Positions 5,675-6,197 of a stretch of 6,197 bases of DNA are shown piece after piece. Under the pieces are notes generated by a model. It was not told the DNA's origin. It worked only from the letters and a program-made list of their open reading frames with translations, and ran no database searches. The stretch is from Actinomycetota bacterium (lineage in GTDB: Bacteria > Actinomycetota > Thermoleophilia > Solirubrobacterales > Solirubrobacteraceae): NCBI GenBank assembly GCA_005883905.1, contig VAYD01000266.1:515-6711 (forward strand), written 5' to 3'. The position numbers and the translations under genes were made by a program. Position 1 is the stretch's first letter. Each line of letters begins with the position of its first letter.

Positions 5675-6197
5675 CACGTACGAGCCCGCCAGGATCAGCA
5701 CGAGCCCGGCGACCGACGCCGCGCCGAGCGACTCGTCGAGGAACGCGACGCCGAGCCCCACCGCGACGACCGGGTTGATGTACGTGATGACGCTGGCGCG
5801 CGACGGGCCCGCCTCGGTGAGCAGCACGAAGAAGACGACCAGCGCGACCGCCGTGCACGCGGTGCCGAGCACGACCACCGAGCCCCATGCCTTGAACGGC
5901 ACGCCCCCGCCGGGCGGCGAGAGCACGGCCAGCGGCAGCAGCGCCACCGTCGACACCGCCAGCGCGCCGGTGACCGGCGCGATCGGCGGCAGGTCCGACA
6001 GCGTCTTGTTGGCGAGCATCGGCCCGGCGGCGTAGCCGAGCGTCGCACCGAGCACGCACAGCGAGCCGAGGAGCTCGTCGGTCTTGCCGGCCACGTCGAT
6101 GCCGAGCAGCAGCACGACGCCGAACAGCCCGACGATCAGCCCGGCGAGGCGGATCCCGTGGGCGCGCTCCTCCGGGGCGAACCGGATCGCCAGGAAC
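5519..6197 (-). CDS. EamA/DMT-superfamily transporter, C-terminal part, with extended tail (5' end outside window)
   Basis: Drug/metabolite transporter-type integral membrane protein, probably exporting a small metabolite; the substrate cannot be predicted. The first complete codon is at 6196-6194 and 225 residues are visible, the N-terminal 110-130 residues lying off the right edge. The visible part begins at the end of the first EamA repeat (RLAGLIVGLFGVVLLLGID) and contains the whole second repeat: GYAAGPMLANKTL, ALAVSTVALLPLAVL, WGSVVVLGTACTAVALVVFF, the signature EAGPSRASVITYINPVVAVG with FLDE, and the last helix VAGLVLILAGSYV. Family members normally stop a few residues after this helix. 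Here the frame continues for 50 residues past the point antisense to the regulator's stop, down to TAG 5521-5519. That tail (AGDRQPALVGEDHRL and on) is hydrophilic and shows no family resemblance. It is probably the result of a lost stop codon. An internal GTG at 6115 is not the true start, because conserved sequence continues upstream. Confidence 0.88.
   Translation of the reverse strand, partial: FLAIRFAPEERAHGIRLAGLIVGLFGVVLLLGIDVAGKTDELLGSLCVLGATLGYAAGPMLANKTLSDLPPIAPVTGALAVSTVALLPLAVLSPPGGGVPFKAWGSVVVLGTACTAVALVVFFVLLTEAGPSRASVITYINPVVAVGLGVAFLDESLGAASVAGLVLILAGSYVSTRAGDRQPALVGEDHRLHAVPGAELREDSLDVGLDGRLLDDERGGDLRVR

Noticed and set aside
1..6197. tRNA or rRNA genes, CRISPR repeats, IS ends, attachment sites
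   Set aside because: Reading both strands gave no spaced direct repeats, transposase-like frame, terminal inverted repeats or tRNA-like cloverleaf; nearly all the sequence is accounted for by the listed genes.

Overview
The window is high-GC, tightly packed bacterial DNA. Coding frames show strong G/C preference at third codon positions, genes overlap by ATGA or sit about 10 nt apart, and several genes lack a Shine-Dalgarno sequence. Gene content and the style of the proteins suggest a high-GC actinobacterium, most likely of the Thermoleophilia/Solirubrobacterales type. That placement is inference from general resemblance; nothing in the window proves it. There is no RNA gene, mobile element, CRISPR array or clear intrinsic terminator.

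Layout. (1) Positions 1-1082, minus strand: the N-terminal 360 codons of cysteinyl-tRNA synthetase (cysS), running off the left edge. (2) Positions 1083-1162: a short divergent intergenic region. (3) Positions 1163-3807, plus strand: a compact three-gene group with a lipid theme. It comprises an SCP2-like/alpha-beta hydrolase fusion protein, a lysophospholipid-acyltransferase-family protein, and an SRPBCC (START-like) protein whose frame is broken. (4) Positions 3924-5674, plus strand: a two-component system, made of a multi-pass membrane histidine kinase of the NarL/DesK type and a NarL/LuxR-type response regulator joined by an ATGA overlap. (5) Positions 5519-6197, minus strand: the C-terminal part of an EamA/DMT-family transporter, convergent with the regulator. 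Its frame runs 156 nt into the regulator gene.

How the genes may work together. The hydrolase, acyltransferase and SRPBCC protein could all handle lipophilic substrates: hydrolysis of an ester, acyl transfer, and binding of a hydrophobic ligand. Close spacing suggests co-expression, but the substrate cannot be read from sequence. The kinase has almost no extracytoplasmic loop, so it probably senses a signal in or at the membrane. Whether it controls the neighbouring genes is unknown. cysS and the transporter look like unrelated flanking genes.

The most notable points are the frameshift with likely internal deletion in the SRPBCC gene, the apparent stop-codon loss in the transporter, and TAnnnT boxes placed so close to start codons that leaderless transcription is likely. 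I see no convincing new defence, mobile or biosynthetic system.
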